A model generated the notes under the pieces. It saw nothing but the letters and a program-made list of their open reading frames with translations, made no database searches and had not been told where the DNA came from. The position numbers and the translations under genes are program-made. A stretch of DNA of 64,000 bases from Demetria terragena DSM 11295. Its GTDB lineage: Bacteria > Actinomycetota > Actinomycetes > Actinomycetales > Dermatophilaceae. Each line of letters starts with the position of its first letter. Positions within the stretch are counted from its first letter, which is position 1. This document shows, one piece after another, positions 1-7,805 of the stretch. The DNA lies in assembly GCF_000376825.1 (NCBI RefSeq), contig NZ_AQXW01000004.1:2232001-2296000 (forward strand), written 5' to 3'.

Positions 1-426
1 GGTCAGCATCTTGCCTCCGTCGAGTCCACGCTGCGATATGCCCGAGGGGGTGTATCCGGTGAAGCGGTCGTCCATTTCGAACGAAGCGCCCTGCAGGCCA
101 CCGCGATTCATCGACCCAATGACGATCTTGCCCTCGAGCGCCCCCATGAGGAGAAGGTCCTCCAGGATGTCGGCTGTTCCGAGCACGCCGTCGACACCTG
201 GCCGGTCTAGCGCCGCCGCAAGTCGATCGAGAGTGTCACCGCGGTCGGCCATCGCCATCGGGTTGTCTCTGACGCCGAGCGCGGCTCGGGCGGGGTGGTC
301 GGCTGCTACCAGCAGCATGCGCCCGTCGTCGTGCAGCAACGGCCGGCGGCTGCGCGAGGCCCAGGCGTGATCGATTCGCTCGGGCTCGGTGGCGCGGATC
401 ATCGTGAGGTCTTGGCGCGACATCAT
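1..426 (-). CDS. Cgl0159-like (beta/alpha)8 aldolase of the inositol operon, N-terminal part
   Basis: The reading frame starts at ATG 426 and runs off the left edge, so only about 142 residues are visible. The N-terminus contains RPLLHDDGRMLLVAADHPAR and later GVLGTADILEDLLLMGALEGK, a pattern I recognise from the actinobacterial Cgl0159 family of (beta/alpha)8 proteins. These are encoded next to iolC and are thought to act as the aldolase for 2-deoxy-5-keto-gluconate 6-phosphate. The start overlaps the iolC stop (ATGA), so the two are translationally coupled. A second ATG at 423 is also possible. The family name rests on recalled similarity and context; the C-terminal catalytic half cannot be inspected. 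Confidence 0.75.
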   Translation of the reverse strand, partial: MMSRQDLTMIRATEPERIDHAWASRSRRPLLHDDGRMLLVAADHPARAALGVRDNPMAMADRGDTLDRLAAALDRPGVDGVLGTADILEDLLLMGALEGKIVIGSMNRGGLQGASFEMDDRFTGYTPSGISQRGLDGGKMLT

Positions 427-1385
427 GGTGTCTCCTCGGAACGGGTGGCCAGGGCGGCGGCCACTTCGGTCTCGTCCGGCATGGCGGTGGAGCACTCCAG
501 TTTGCTCGCGACGATCGCCCCAGCGACGTTTGCGAACTCCAGGGTGCGGCGCAGGTCCCACCCGGACAACAGGCCATGGACGAGCGCCCCACCGAAGGCA
601 TCTCCGGCGCCGAGGCCGTTGACGACCTCGACGGGGAAGGGTGGCACCTCGACCCGTTCGTCGGCTGTCGCGGCGAGGACCCCCTTGGGCCCTTGCTTGA
701 CGATGGCGAGGTCGAGCCCGCGGTCGAGTAGCGCGTCGGCGGCTCGTTGCGGGTCAGTCTCGCCGACGGCGACTTCGCACTCTTCCTTGTTGCCGACCGC
801 GACGCTCGCGCATTCGAGGGCGGCCTCGACATGCGTCCTCGCATCGCCAGGATCCGCCCAGAACATGGGCCGATAGTCAAGGTCCAAGACCGTGTGAGCG
901 CGCCTTCCGCGTGTTTGGAGCGCCGCGAAATGCGTTGCACGAGAGGGTTCTTGGGATAGCCCAGTCACGGTCACCCAGAAGATATGAGCCTGCCGAATGG
1001 CATCCTCGCTGGGCAGATCGGCGGGCTCCAGCTGCAGGTCTGGCGCGGTGGGGTAGCGGTAGAAGTAGAGCGGGAAGTCGTCTGGCGGGTAGACCTCGCA
1101 GAAAGTCACGGGGGTGGGCGGACCCTCGTGGGCGCTGATGTAGGTCGGGTCGACGCCCAGGCGCTGGGACTCTTGGGCAACATAACGTCCGAACGGGTCC
1201 GCGCCGGTCCGGGTGACGAGTGCGCTGCGGCGGCCATACTGGGCGGCAGCGACCGCGACATTGGTGGCCGATCCGCCCAAGAACTTCTCGAAGGTCTTGA
1301 CCTCCTCGAGACCGACACCGTGGTCGAGTGGGTAAATGTCGACGCCGGTGCGTCCCATAGCGATGAGGTCGTACGCGGCGCTCAT
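423..1385 (-). CDS. iolC: 5-dehydro-2-deoxygluconokinase (IolC), PfkB family
   Basis: A 320-residue cytoplasmic sugar kinase of the PfkB/ribokinase fold. It phosphorylates 5-dehydro-2-deoxy-D-gluconate in myo-inositol catabolism. Visible motifs are the N-terminal substrate region FLGGSATNVAVAAAQYG and the C-terminal PfkB signature VNGLGAGDAFGGALV, whose Asp is the catalytic base of the family. Length is normal for IolC. The start at 1385 was chosen because MSAAYDLIAMGRTGVDIYP aligns with the family N-terminus and overlaps the iolG stop by ATGA. The same overlap joins it to the aldolase gene downstream, giving the order iolG-iolC-aldolase on one transcript. A related 2-keto-3-deoxygluconate kinase is the alternative, but the context favours IolC. 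Confidence 0.9.
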   Translation of the reverse strand: MSAAYDLIAMGRTGVDIYPLDHGVGLEEVKTFEKFLGGSATNVAVAAAQYGRRSALVTRTGADPFGRYVAQESQRLGVDPTYISAHEGPPTPVTFCEVYPPDDFPLYFYRYPTAPDLQLEPADLPSEDAIRQAHIFWVTVTGLSQEPSRATHFAALQTRGRRAHTVLDLDYRPMFWADPGDARTHVEAALECASVAVGNKEECEVAVGETDPQRAADALLDRGLDLAIVKQGPKGVLAATADERVEVPPFPVEVVNGLGAGDAFGGALVHGLLSGWDLRRTLEFANVAGAIVASKLECSTAMPDETEVAAALATRSEETP

Positions 1386-2386
1386 GCGGCTCCCTTGATC
1401 TCGTTGAGGTCGACCAACCGACCCTCGAGCCGGGAGATGTCGCACGCCTCCGCGATGCGAAAGGCCTGGAGCGCGTCCTGCACGGTGCACGGACTCGCCT
1501 GGGTTCCGGCGACCACATCACAGAAGGCCGCCAACTCGAGCTGATACGCCGGGAGGAATCGCTCCATGAAGGACCATTTCTGTGGACCGCGGGGATAGTC
1601 GACCATTGCTTCGGCCGAGCGGACGGCAAGCGAGTCGTCGAAGCCGACGCCGATCGTTCCCTTCTCGCCCATGACCTCCATCCGGACGTCATGGCCGCCA
1701 CCGTTGTAGCGCGTGGCGCTGACCGTGACCAGGGTGTCGTCGTCCAGGGTGAGGACGGCTGCGGCCGTGTCGACGTCGCCACCTTCGGCGAAGAAGTCGG
1801 CACCTTTGTTTGCCCCGGTGCCGAACGCATTTCTGACCTCGCGTCCGGTCACGAACCGCAGGATGTCGAAGTCGTGGACGTTGCAGTCCCGGAATAGCCC
1901 GCCGCTGGTCGGGATGTATTCAGCGGGTGGAGGGGACTGGTCGTGGGTGTTCGCTCGGATGGTGTGTAAGAAGCCCAACTCTCCTGAGTGAACGGCCTCG
2001 TGCGCTCGGCGATAACCCGCATCAAACCGGCGTTGGAAGCCGATCTGCACAGGCACCTCGCTGGTCTCGACGAGTGTGGCGACGGCCATCGTCTCATCGA
2101 GGGTTAAGGCCACGGGTTTTTCGCAGAAGGTGGGGAGTCCGGCGCCTACGGCCCGGGTCAGCAGATCAGCATGGCTCGACGTGGATGAGGTGATCACCAC
2201 GCCATCGACGCGGCCGAGAAGTTCGTCGTAATCCGCAGCAACGACGTACCCATGCTCGGATCCGAGCATGGCGGCTGCGCCGGGGAGCGCGTCGGTGACG
2301 ACGATCTCCTCGACATGGTCGAGTCCGGCGAGGGTGGCGGCGTGGAACGCCCCAATGCGCCCTGCGCCGGCGACTCCGATCCGCAT
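1382..2386 (-). CDS. iolG: Inositol 2-dehydrogenase, Gfo/Idh/MocA family
   Basis: A 334-residue NAD(P)-dependent oxidoreductase. The Rossmann motif GVAGAGRIGAFHA lies at residues 4-16 and the family motif FCEKPVALT in the first third. GGLFRDCNVHDFDILRFVTG gives the C-terminal-domain Asp/His pair (DxxxHDFD). In myo-inositol catabolism it oxidises inositol to scyllo-inosose; a scyllo-inositol or related polyol substrate cannot be excluded. The first gene of the leftward operon, it overlaps iolC by ATGA. The start at 2386 begins at the Rossmann strand (MRIGVAG), and the 23 in-frame upstream codons look unlike the family. A TATAGT -10-like box at 2455-2460 (minus strand) abuts the IolR-type operator. 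Confidence 0.85.
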   Translation of the reverse strand: MRIGVAGAGRIGAFHAATLAGLDHVEEIVVTDALPGAAAMLGSEHGYVVAADYDELLGRVDGVVITSSTSSHADLLTRAVGAGLPTFCEKPVALTLDETMAVATLVETSEVPVQIGFQRRFDAGYRRAHEAVHSGELGFLHTIRANTHDQSPPPAEYIPTSGGLFRDCNVHDFDILRFVTGREVRNAFGTGANKGADFFAEGGDVDTAAAVLTLDDDTLVTVSATRYNGGGHDVRMEVMGEKGTIGVGFDDSLAVRSAEAMVDYPRGPQKWSFMERFLPAYQLELAAFCDVVAGTQASPCTVQDALQAFRIAEACDISRLEGRLVDLNEIKGAA

Positions 2387-2457
2387 GTGGCACTCATTCC
2401 TGACGTTGGTGGTTTGGGCTTCACTTACTCTGCCGGGTCTGCTCGTGAAGGGCAACT

Positions 2458-2473
2458 ATATGTTAGGACATAT
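2458..2473. promoter_or_regulatory. IolR-type operator between iolG and the GntR gene
   Basis: A perfect inverted repeat ATATGT-TAGG-ACATAT. The core TGTTAGGACA (2461-2470) reads TGTCCTAACA on the other strand, which fits KGWCHTRACA, the Corynebacterium glutamicum IolR consensus as I recall it. It abuts a TATAGT box for the leftward inositol genes and lies about 40 bp upstream of the GntR gene start. A repressor bound here would block the operon and could autoregulate its own gene. Confidence 0.75.
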
Positions 2474-2502
2474 TAACCTCACGCCGTACGGTTGACTAGG
2501 GA

Positions 2503-2508
2503 TACGAT
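2503..2508 (+). promoter_or_regulatory. Leaderless-type -10 box (TACGAT) for the GntR gene
   Basis: TACGAT is followed by six bases and then the ATG at 2515. No purine-rich ribosome-binding site fits between them, so transcription probably begins at the start codon. No good -35 hexamer was recognised at the usual distance. Confidence 0.5.
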
Positions 2509-2514
2509 GCGGCC

Positions 2515-3255
2515 ATGAGTGCCATGCAGGTGCCGATCGTCATTGACCGGAGTTCGCCAGTCCCCCTGTATCACCAACTGGCCCAACAGTTTCAGCAGGC
2601 CGTTACCGACGGTCGGCTCCAGCCTGGGGACCCGTTCGAGAACGAGGTGGCGATAGCTCAGCGCCTGCGTCTTTCGCGACCCACGGTGCGTCGGGCGATC
2701 CAAGAACTTGTCGACCAAGGTTTGGTTATCCGTCGTCGTGGCCTCGGGACGACCGTGTCCAACCGCAAAGTGCACCGCAAAGTCGGTCTGACCAGCCTTT
2801 ATGACGACCTGCAGGGTGCGGGCCAGACGCCGCGCACGGAGTTGCTGGAGCTGGAACTCGTTGAGAATGAGCCCGCCGCGGTGGGACTCGACCTGCCACC
2901 TGACACGCCGCTGCTCTATGTGAAGCGGCTGCGCTTCGCTGGCGATTCCCCGCTGGCGTTGTTGCAGAACTGGCTGCCGCCGGCGTACCACGACTTGTCG
3001 GAGGACGAGTTGCGCACGGGCGGGATGTATCAAGCCCTCCATAATCGTGGAGTGCGCCCGGTCGTCGCGCGCCAGAGCATTGGTGCCCGGATGCCCACGG
3101 CGCCGGAGCGTCGGCACCTACAACTCAGGGGAACCCAGCCGCTGCTGACGATGACGCGGCTCGCGTTCGACAGCGCCGGGCAGGCCGTGGAATATGGCGA
3201 CCACTGCTACCGCGCCGCCGATTACACCATCGATCTGATGCTCGACGAGCGATAG
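2515..3255 (+). CDS. iolR: GntR/HutC-family regulator, probable IolR repressor of inositol genes
   Basis: A 246-residue transcription factor. Residues about 10-75 form the GntR winged helix (VPLYHQLAQQFQQAV, then LSRPTVRRAIQELVDQGLV). Residues about 95-240 form a UTRA effector domain of the HutC subfamily (LLYVKRLRFAGDSPLALLQN, ending YGDHCYRAADYTIDL). It is divergent from iolG across a 128-bp spacer holding an operator that matches the C. glutamicum IolR site, so it most likely represses the iol operon and responds to inositol or an intermediate. ATG 2515 is preferred over ATG 2524 because of the -10 box spacing. The symbol is inferred from context and operator. Confidence 0.8.
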   Translation: MSAMQVPIVIDRSSPVPLYHQLAQQFQQAVTDGRLQPGDPFENEVAIAQRLRLSRPTVRRAIQELVDQGLVIRRRGLGTTVSNRKVHRKVGLTSLYDDLQGAGQTPRTELLELELVENEPAAVGLDLPPDTPLLYVKRLRFAGDSPLALLQNWLPPAYHDLSEDELRTGGMYQALHNRGVRPVVARQSIGARMPTAPERRHLQLRGTQPLLTMTRLAFDSAGQAVEYGDHCYRAADYTIDLMLDER

Positions 3256-3275
3256 CCGACGCGGGCGCCTTCGGC

Positions 3276-3590
3276 TTACTTCTTCGTCGGGGTGAAGTTG
3301 AAGCGAACGGTCTCGTCGTTCACCGCGGACACCTTCGCGGTGAATTTCTGCGCCTTGCCGTCCACCTTGACCTCGCACTGAGTCGTCTGGCCGACCTCCG
3401 CCTTCAGGCTGCCATCACAGGTGCTGTCTGTGACGTCTTTGCCCTTCAGTGCGGGCAACTTCTCCAGCGCCTTCGTGAGCTCGTCGGCGACCTGGTCGCT
3501 GTCCGCCTCCTGCGTGCCGCACCCTGAGGCGCCGAGGGCAATAGCGAGCGCCGCGGCTGCGACGGTCATGGTGCGACGAGTGCGGGGCAT
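3276..3590 (-). CDS. Small lipoprotein with DUF4333-like domain
   Basis: A 104-residue exported lipoprotein. A lipoprotein signal peptide occupies residues 1-24 (basic MPRTRRTM, hydrophobic AAAALAIALG, lipobox GASGC with the lipidated Cys at about 24). The mature part resembles actinobacterial DUF4333 proteins: a short helix (VADELTKALEKLPALKGKD), then a two-Cys strand-rich segment (STCDGSLKAEVGQTTQCEVKV). The two mature Cys probably form a disulfide. A clear AGGAGG-like ribosome-binding site precedes the ATG. It lies between the GntR gene and bkdC on the bkd strand but separated by 50 bp, so co-transcription is possible but unproven. Function unknown. Confidence 0.8.
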   Translation of the reverse strand: MPRTRRTMTVAAAALAIALGASGCGTQEADSDQVADELTKALEKLPALKGKDVTDSTCDGSLKAEVGQTTQCEVKVDGKAQKFTAKVSAVNDETVRFNFTPTKK

Positions 3591-3640
3591 GGGTTCCTCC
3601 AGGAAAACGTACGGTTTCGCGCCATGCTAGTGGGCTCGCG

Positions 3641-4960
3641 CTAGAGGTCGGCCAGCAGTTCGATGGGGCGCTCGATGCCGTCGGCCACGGCCCGCAGGAA
3701 TCCTCCTGCTGAGCCGCCGTCGCAGACCCGATGATCAAACGTCAATCCAACCTGCGTGACGTGGCGAATCGCCAACTCATGGTTGAGGACCCAGGGACGC
3801 TCGATGATGCGACCGACGCCGATCATCGCCGCTTCGGGGTGATTGATGATGGGCGTGGAGCCATCGACCCCGAAAACTCCGTAGTTGTTGAGCGTGAAGG
3901 TGCCACCGGTGAGGTCGGACGGAGCGAGGTTGCCCTCGCGGGCTCGCACGGTGAGATCGCGCAGTGCCTCGGCCAGGCTGCGGGTGGTGAGTTGGTCGGC
4001 GCCGTGGACGACCGGGACCACCAGCCCGCGCGGTGATTGTGCAGCGAATCCGAGGTTGACGCGTGGATGACGCACGATCTCGTGGCGTTCGGTGTCCACG
4101 CTGGCGTTGAGCTCGGGGTATCGCGTGAGCGCGGCGACGCAGATGCGGGCTAGTAGCGGGAGCACACCAATTCCCGCGTCCGGGTGCGCGGCCCGCAGCG
4201 CATCCTTCGCCTCCACCAATCCCGTCGCGTCCGCGTCGACCCAGGTGGTGGCGTCGGGAATCTCGCGACGGCTCGTGGTGAGTTTGTCCGCGATCGCGCG
4301 GCGAATTCCGGTGAGCGGGATCCGTTCGCCAGCGGATTGCTCGACGGCGGTCGAGCCTGCCTCGACGGCTGCTGCGATCTCTGCTTCGATATCGCTTCGC
4401 CGCAGCACCGCACCTCCGTGCCGCGCAGACAGCGCAGCCAGGTCAACGCCGTGCTCGCTGGCCAGGCGGCGCACGATCGGTGAGATGACGCGTACGGCCG
4501 CATTCGATCGGACCGTTGGTGCGCTAGAGCGCTCGATCGGTCCGATCGAATGCGCGTCCCCGCGGCGCAATTGCGCTCGACGGTTGGCGCGGGCGGTCGT
4601 GGACACACCGCCCGAGTCGCTGGTGCCATAGCCGATGAGTACGGCACCCGAGCCTTCGTCCGTGGCGGGGGGCTTAGCACCAGCCCGCTCCTCTTCGCGG
4701 TATTGCTCCTGGCTGGGGTCTCCAGCCGGAGCTACCGTCACGAGGGGCGTGCCCACGGCGATGAACTCGCCGACGGCACCGTGCTGTCGCTCGACCTGGC
4801 CGGCGTAGGGGCAGGGCACGTCGATTGTTGCCTTGGCGGTCTCGACCACCACCACGGGCTGGTCGACGCTGACCTCCGCGCCCTCATCGACGAGCCATTC
4901 GACGATTTCGGCTTCGGTGAGGCCCTCGCCGAGGTCGGGGAGCATGAAAACCTGACTCAT
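3641..4960 (-). CDS. bkdC: Branched-chain 2-oxoacid dehydrogenase E2 (lipoyl acyltransferase)
   Basis: A 439-residue core subunit of a 2-oxoacid dehydrogenase complex. It carries acyl groups on lipoyl-lysine and transfers them to CoA. One lipoyl domain sits at residues 2-77 with VVVETAKATIDV (K43 lipoylated). A variable linker follows, then an E3-binding domain at about 158-193 (ISPIVRRLASEHGVDLAAL). The catalytic domain ends in TFDHRVCDGG (H410, D414). The start at 4960 matches the family N-terminus MSQVFMLPDLGEGL and overlaps the bkdB stop by ATGA. The linker contains a 56-bp palindrome encoding residues 136-154. Actinobacterial homologues are often annotated PdhC; the adjacent Lrp regulator favours branched-chain substrates. 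Confidence 0.88.
   Translation of the reverse strand: MSQVFMLPDLGEGLTEAEIVEWLVDEGAEVSVDQPVVVVETAKATIDVPCPYAGQVERQHGAVGEFIAVGTPLVTVAPAGDPSQEQYREEERAGAKPPATDEGSGAVLIGYGTSDSGGVSTTARANRRAQLRRGDAHSIGPIERSSAPTVRSNAAVRVISPIVRRLASEHGVDLAALSARHGGAVLRRSDIEAEIAAAVEAGSTAVEQSAGERIPLTGIRRAIADKLTTSRREIPDATTWVDADATGLVEAKDALRAAHPDAGIGVLPLLARICVAALTRYPELNASVDTERHEIVRHPRVNLGFAAQSPRGLVVPVVHGADQLTTRSLAEALRDLTVRAREGNLAPSDLTGGTFTLNNYGVFGVDGSTPIINHPEAAMIGVGRIIERPWVLNHELAIRHVTQVGLTFDHRVCDGGSAGGFLRAVADGIERPIELLADL
4499..4554. repeat. 56-bp palindrome inside bkdC linker coding sequence
   Basis: Perfect 17-bp inverted arms (4499-4515 and 4538-4554, beginning CGCATTCGATCGG) enclose a 22-nt centre that itself contains GCGCT-AG-AGCGC. 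It lies wholly within bkdC and encodes residues 136-154 of the flexible linker between the lipoyl and E3-binding domains, without disturbing the frame. No second copy was seen in this window. It differs in sequence from the 42-bp GGTCGAG elements. Confidence 0.85.
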
Positions 4961-5967
4961 GACGATGCTCCAACGTGAACCAGATCGGGCTGATCGTCCC
5001 ATTGCAGGCGAGCAATGGCGTCCAGGATGCGATCGACGCTGGGCAGGTAATGCTCCTCCAATTTTGGTGCGGGATAAGGGATGTCCAGCCCGCTGACACG
5101 TAGCACTGGTGCGGCGAGCGAGTGGAAACAGCGCTCGGTAACGCGTGCCGCGACCTCGCCGGCAACGCCAGCAAATCCCTGGGCTTCGGCGACGACGACG
5201 CATCGGCCGGTGCGGCGTACGGACTCCACGACGGTCTCGTCGTCGAACGGAACGATGGTGCGAAGGTCGACGACCTCGACGTCCCATCCTTCGGCAGAGG
5301 CCGCCTCGGCAGCCTTCAGCGCGGTGGGGACGGACGGCCCGTAGGTCACGATCGTGACGTCAGTTCCTTTACGGCGCACTGATGCTCGTCCGAAAGGTGG
5401 TGCCTCAACCGGCAGGGAGAGCTCTTCCTTAGACCAGTAGAGGCTCTTAGGCTCCATGAAGATGACCGGGTCTGGATCCTCAATCGCGGCCCGCAGCAAC
5501 GCATAGGCGTCGGCCGGTGTTGACGGTGTCACGACCTTGAGGCCGGGGGTGTGCGCGTAGTAGCCCTCGCTGGAGTCACAGTGATGCTCGACGCCCCCGA
5601 TTCCGCCGGCGTACGGCACGCGAATGACCATCGGAAGTCCGACCCGGCCGGAGGTGCGATTGCGGGTCTTGGCCACGTGTGAGGTGATCTGCTCGAATGC
5701 GGGATACGCAAAGGCGTCAAACTGCATCTCAACAACGGGCCGAAAACCGGTGAGGCACATGCCAATTGCGAAGCCGACAATCCCGGCCTCAGCGAGTGGC
5801 GTGTCGAAGCAGCGGTCTTCACCGAGGTCCTTTGCGAGCCCGTCCGTGACCCGGAAGACGCCGCCAAGGGTGCCGACGTCCTCACCAAACATCACCACGT
5901 TGTCATCGGCCGCCATGGCATCCCGCAGTCCGTGATTGAGCGCCTGGCCCATCGTGAAGGTGCTCAT
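4957..5967 (-). CDS. bkdB: Branched-chain 2-oxoacid dehydrogenase E1 beta subunit
   Basis: A 336-residue partner of E1 alpha; together they decarboxylate 2-oxoacids using thiamine diphosphate. Typical E1 beta motifs are visible. They include the N-terminal ALNHGLRDAM followed by MFGEDVGTLGGVFRVTDGL, the central AEAGIVGFAIGMCLTGFRPVVEMQF, the cation-site region VVTPSTPADAYALLRAAIEDPDPVIFMEPKSLY, and the transketolase C-terminal domain VEVVDLRTIVPFD. Length is usual. It is the middle gene of a three-gene minus-strand operon, overlapping both neighbours by four bases (ATGA), which fits stoichiometric synthesis of an alpha2beta2 E1. Pyruvate versus branched-chain specificity cannot be read from the sequence; regulator context favours the latter. 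Confidence 0.88.
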   Translation of the reverse strand: MSTFTMGQALNHGLRDAMAADDNVVMFGEDVGTLGGVFRVTDGLAKDLGEDRCFDTPLAEAGIVGFAIGMCLTGFRPVVEMQFDAFAYPAFEQITSHVAKTRNRTSGRVGLPMVIRVPYAGGIGGVEHHCDSSEGYYAHTPGLKVVTPSTPADAYALLRAAIEDPDPVIFMEPKSLYWSKEELSLPVEAPPFGRASVRRKGTDVTIVTYGPSVPTALKAAEAASAEGWDVEVVDLRTIVPFDDETVVESVRRTGRCVVVAEAQGFAGVAGEVAARVTERCFHSLAAPVLRVSGLDIPYPAPKLEEHYLPSVDRILDAIARLQWDDQPDLVHVGASS

Positions 5968-7202
5968 CGAGTGACTCCTTCGGCGTGTAGTTCGCCCATG
6001 AGCATGTCGCGCTGTTGCAGCAATTGCGGGGTGGGCTCGGCGAAGGTGTGGTCGAACATCGCGGCCGGGTCAACCACGGGCTCAGCGTTCATGCCGTCGC
6101 GCAGATCGCTTGCGAGGCGCTCACTTTCGGCCTCGACCTCGTCCTGAAGCGCTTGATCAAGCAGCCCCTCGGCACGCAAGTAGGCCGCTATGCGGTCGAT
6201 GGGGTCCTTGGCCAGCCACCCGGTCACTTCATCGGGCTGCCGGTATCGACTCGCATCGTCAGCGTTGGTGTGTGCGTCGATGCGGTAGGTGTGCGCCTCT
6301 ACGAGGAAGGGGCCTTGGCCAGTGCGGGCGTGCTCGACTGCGGTGTCGAGGACGGCGAGAACCGCTGCCGGGTCGTTGCCGTCGATCTGCTCGCTGCGGA
6401 CGCCGTAGCCAATTCCCTTGTATGCCAACGATGGCGCCTTGCTCTGCTTCGCCAACGGGACGGAGATCGCGTACTTGTTGTTCTGGACGAAGAAGATGAC
6501 CGGCGCCTTGAAGACCGCCGCGAAGTTAAGTGCCTCGTGGAAGTCACCCTCACTGGTGGCGCCGTCGCCAATGAAGGCCAGCGCGACAGCGTCCCGGCCG
6601 CGGCGGCGTTCGCCATAGGCCGCGCCTGCCGCGTGGATGAGTTGGGTCGCCAGGGGAGTGCACTGCGGGGCGGTCTTGTGCGCGACCGGGTCATAGCCGC
6701 AGTGCGATGAGCCGCGCAGCAGGCTGAGGACCTCCAAGTGGTCGATTCCACGCGTGAAGAGGGCGACCGACTCCCGATAGGTCGGGAACATCCAGTCGGT
6801 CGGTCGAATGGCCATCGCGGCACCGACCTGGCAGGCATCCTGTCCGCGCGAGCTGGGATAGACCGCGAGCCGTCCCTGCTTGGTGAGGGCCGTGCATTGC
6901 ATATCCAGACGGCGGCCGATGACCATTTGCCGCCACACCTCGACCAGGCGTTCGCCGCTTGGCATCGAGTACGGGCTCTGCTCGTCGGCGCGGCGCCCAT
7001 CCGCCGTGAGCAACTGCACCGGCACCGGACTGGGCAGCAGGCGCGCCACGTCCGCGACCTGACCCTCCACGCTCGACCCACCACCACCGTTGGTCGAGTA
7101 GCCCGAGCCGGTGCCCTCAACGTTGGTCGAGTAGACCGAGCCGCTAGGCGAGGGCGTATCGAGACCCGCACCCAAACCATCCGCACGCGCTGTGGTGTCC
7201 AT
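5964..7202 (-). CDS. bkdA: Branched-chain 2-oxoacid dehydrogenase E1 alpha subunit
   Basis: A 412-residue thiamine-diphosphate subunit of E1. The ThDP motif runs from GDGATSEGDFHEALNFAAVF to VQNN. The substrate and phosphorylation-loop region is THTNADDASRYR-like (YRIDAHTNADDASRYRQ). The opening homology PSSRGQDACQVGAAMAIRPTDW is typical. ATG 7202 is chosen; an in-frame TTG at 7256 would add 18 residues and leave no room for the divergent lrp promoter. The first ~50 residues are low-complexity (Gly/Ser/Thr) and unlike the family. They consist largely of the in-frame 42-bp repeat element (residues 13-26) and a shorter relative, so this N-terminal tail looks like inserted sequence rather than enzyme core. 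Confidence 0.85.
   Translation of the reverse strand: MDTTARADGLGAGLDTPSPSGSVYSTNVEGTGSGYSTNGGGGSSVEGQVADVARLLPSPVPVQLLTADGRRADEQSPYSMPSGERLVEVWRQMVIGRRLDMQCTALTKQGRLAVYPSSRGQDACQVGAAMAIRPTDWMFPTYRESVALFTRGIDHLEVLSLLRGSSHCGYDPVAHKTAPQCTPLATQLIHAAGAAYGERRRGRDAVALAFIGDGATSEGDFHEALNFAAVFKAPVIFFVQNNKYAISVPLAKQSKAPSLAYKGIGYGVRSEQIDGNDPAAVLAVLDTAVEHARTGQGPFLVEAHTYRIDAHTNADDASRYRQPDEVTGWLAKDPIDRIAAYLRAEGLLDQALQDEVEAESERLASDLRDGMNAEPVVDPAAMFDHTFAEPTPQLLQQRDMLMGELHAEGVTR
7092..7166. repeat. 42-bp GGTCGAG element plus a partial 33-bp unit inside bkdA
   Basis: A full 42-bp copy at 7125-7166 starts GGTCGAGTAG and ends TATCGAGACC. A 33-bp truncated copy starting with the same GGTCGAGTAG lies at 7092-7124. 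Both lengths are multiples of three, so the bkdA frame is preserved; the full copy encodes residues 13-26 (GLDTPSPSGSVYST). Relative to the coding strand it is in the opposite orientation to the copy in the FDH iron-sulfur gene. Confidence 0.9.
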
Positions 7203-7258
7203 CACACCATCGTCGCTCCCGCTTGTCGATTGGCGTGCATTGGGCTCCCACAACAAGA

Positions 7259-7264
7259 CATAAT
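7259..7264 (+). promoter_or_regulatory. Leaderless-type -10 box (CATAAT) for the Lrp gene
   Basis: CATAAT is followed by seven bases and ATG 7272, close to the ideal TATAAT sequence. It places the transcript start at or next to the ATG, and makes the overlapping in-frame ATG at 7263 an unlikely start. Confidence 0.55.
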
Positions 7265-7271
7265 GACTTTC

Positions 7272-7805
7272 ATGTCACCGTCAGCGACCAATTCGTCCAA
7301 GACTGGCGCTCCGAATGCCGCTGCTTCTGGACGCACTGCCGAGCTTGATGACACTGACCGTGCCCTCGTGGCGGAACTCCTCGCCGACGCCCGACTATCA
7401 ATTCGCGCTATCGCTGAGCGTTTGCACATCAGCCGCGCGAACGCGTACGCACGACTCGACCGCCTCACCAGCTCCGGGGCGATCCAGGGCTTCGCCGCCC
7501 GCATCGACCCGCACCGGGTCGGGCTGACGACGACGGCGTATGTCTCGGTCAACATCGAGCAGAACACGTGGCGCCGGGTCTCGGCGGAGATGGCCCAGTT
7601 GCCCTTTGTCGACTCCATCGCACTGCTGGCCTCGGAGTTCGACGTCCTGGTGCTGGTACATGCGCCCGACAACGTCACGTTGCGCACGCTCGTGCTGGAT
7701 CGCATTCAGGCGATCCCTGGGGTGACGGCGACGCGAACCTCACTCGCCTTCGAGGAGATTCGCGGGCCCGGGCCGGACTGGTCAGCCCTTCGGGGTAGGA
7801 AGTAA
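7272..7805 (+). CDS. Lrp/AsnC-family regulator divergent from bkdABC
   Basis: A 177-residue DNA-binding regulator. Residues about 24-75 hold the AsnC-type helix-turn-helix (LDDTDRALVAELLADARLSI, then LHISRANAYARLDRLTSSGAI). Residues about 85-165 form the RAM ligand-binding domain (VGLTTTAYVSVNI, ending ATRTSLAFEEIRG). It faces the bkd operon head to head across about 70 bp, the common arrangement for bkdR-type activators that sense branched-chain amino acids. That role is inference from position. ATG 7272 is preferred for its spacing to the CATAAT box. The first 20 residues are low-complexity. Confidence 0.85.
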   Translation: MSPSATNSSKTGAPNAAASGRTAELDDTDRALVAELLADARLSIRAIAERLHISRANAYARLDRLTSSGAIQGFAARIDPHRVGLTTTAYVSVNIEQNTWRRVSAEMAQLPFVDSIALLASEFDVLVLVHAPDNVTLRTLVLDRIQAIPGVTATRTSLAFEEIRGPGPDWSALRGRK

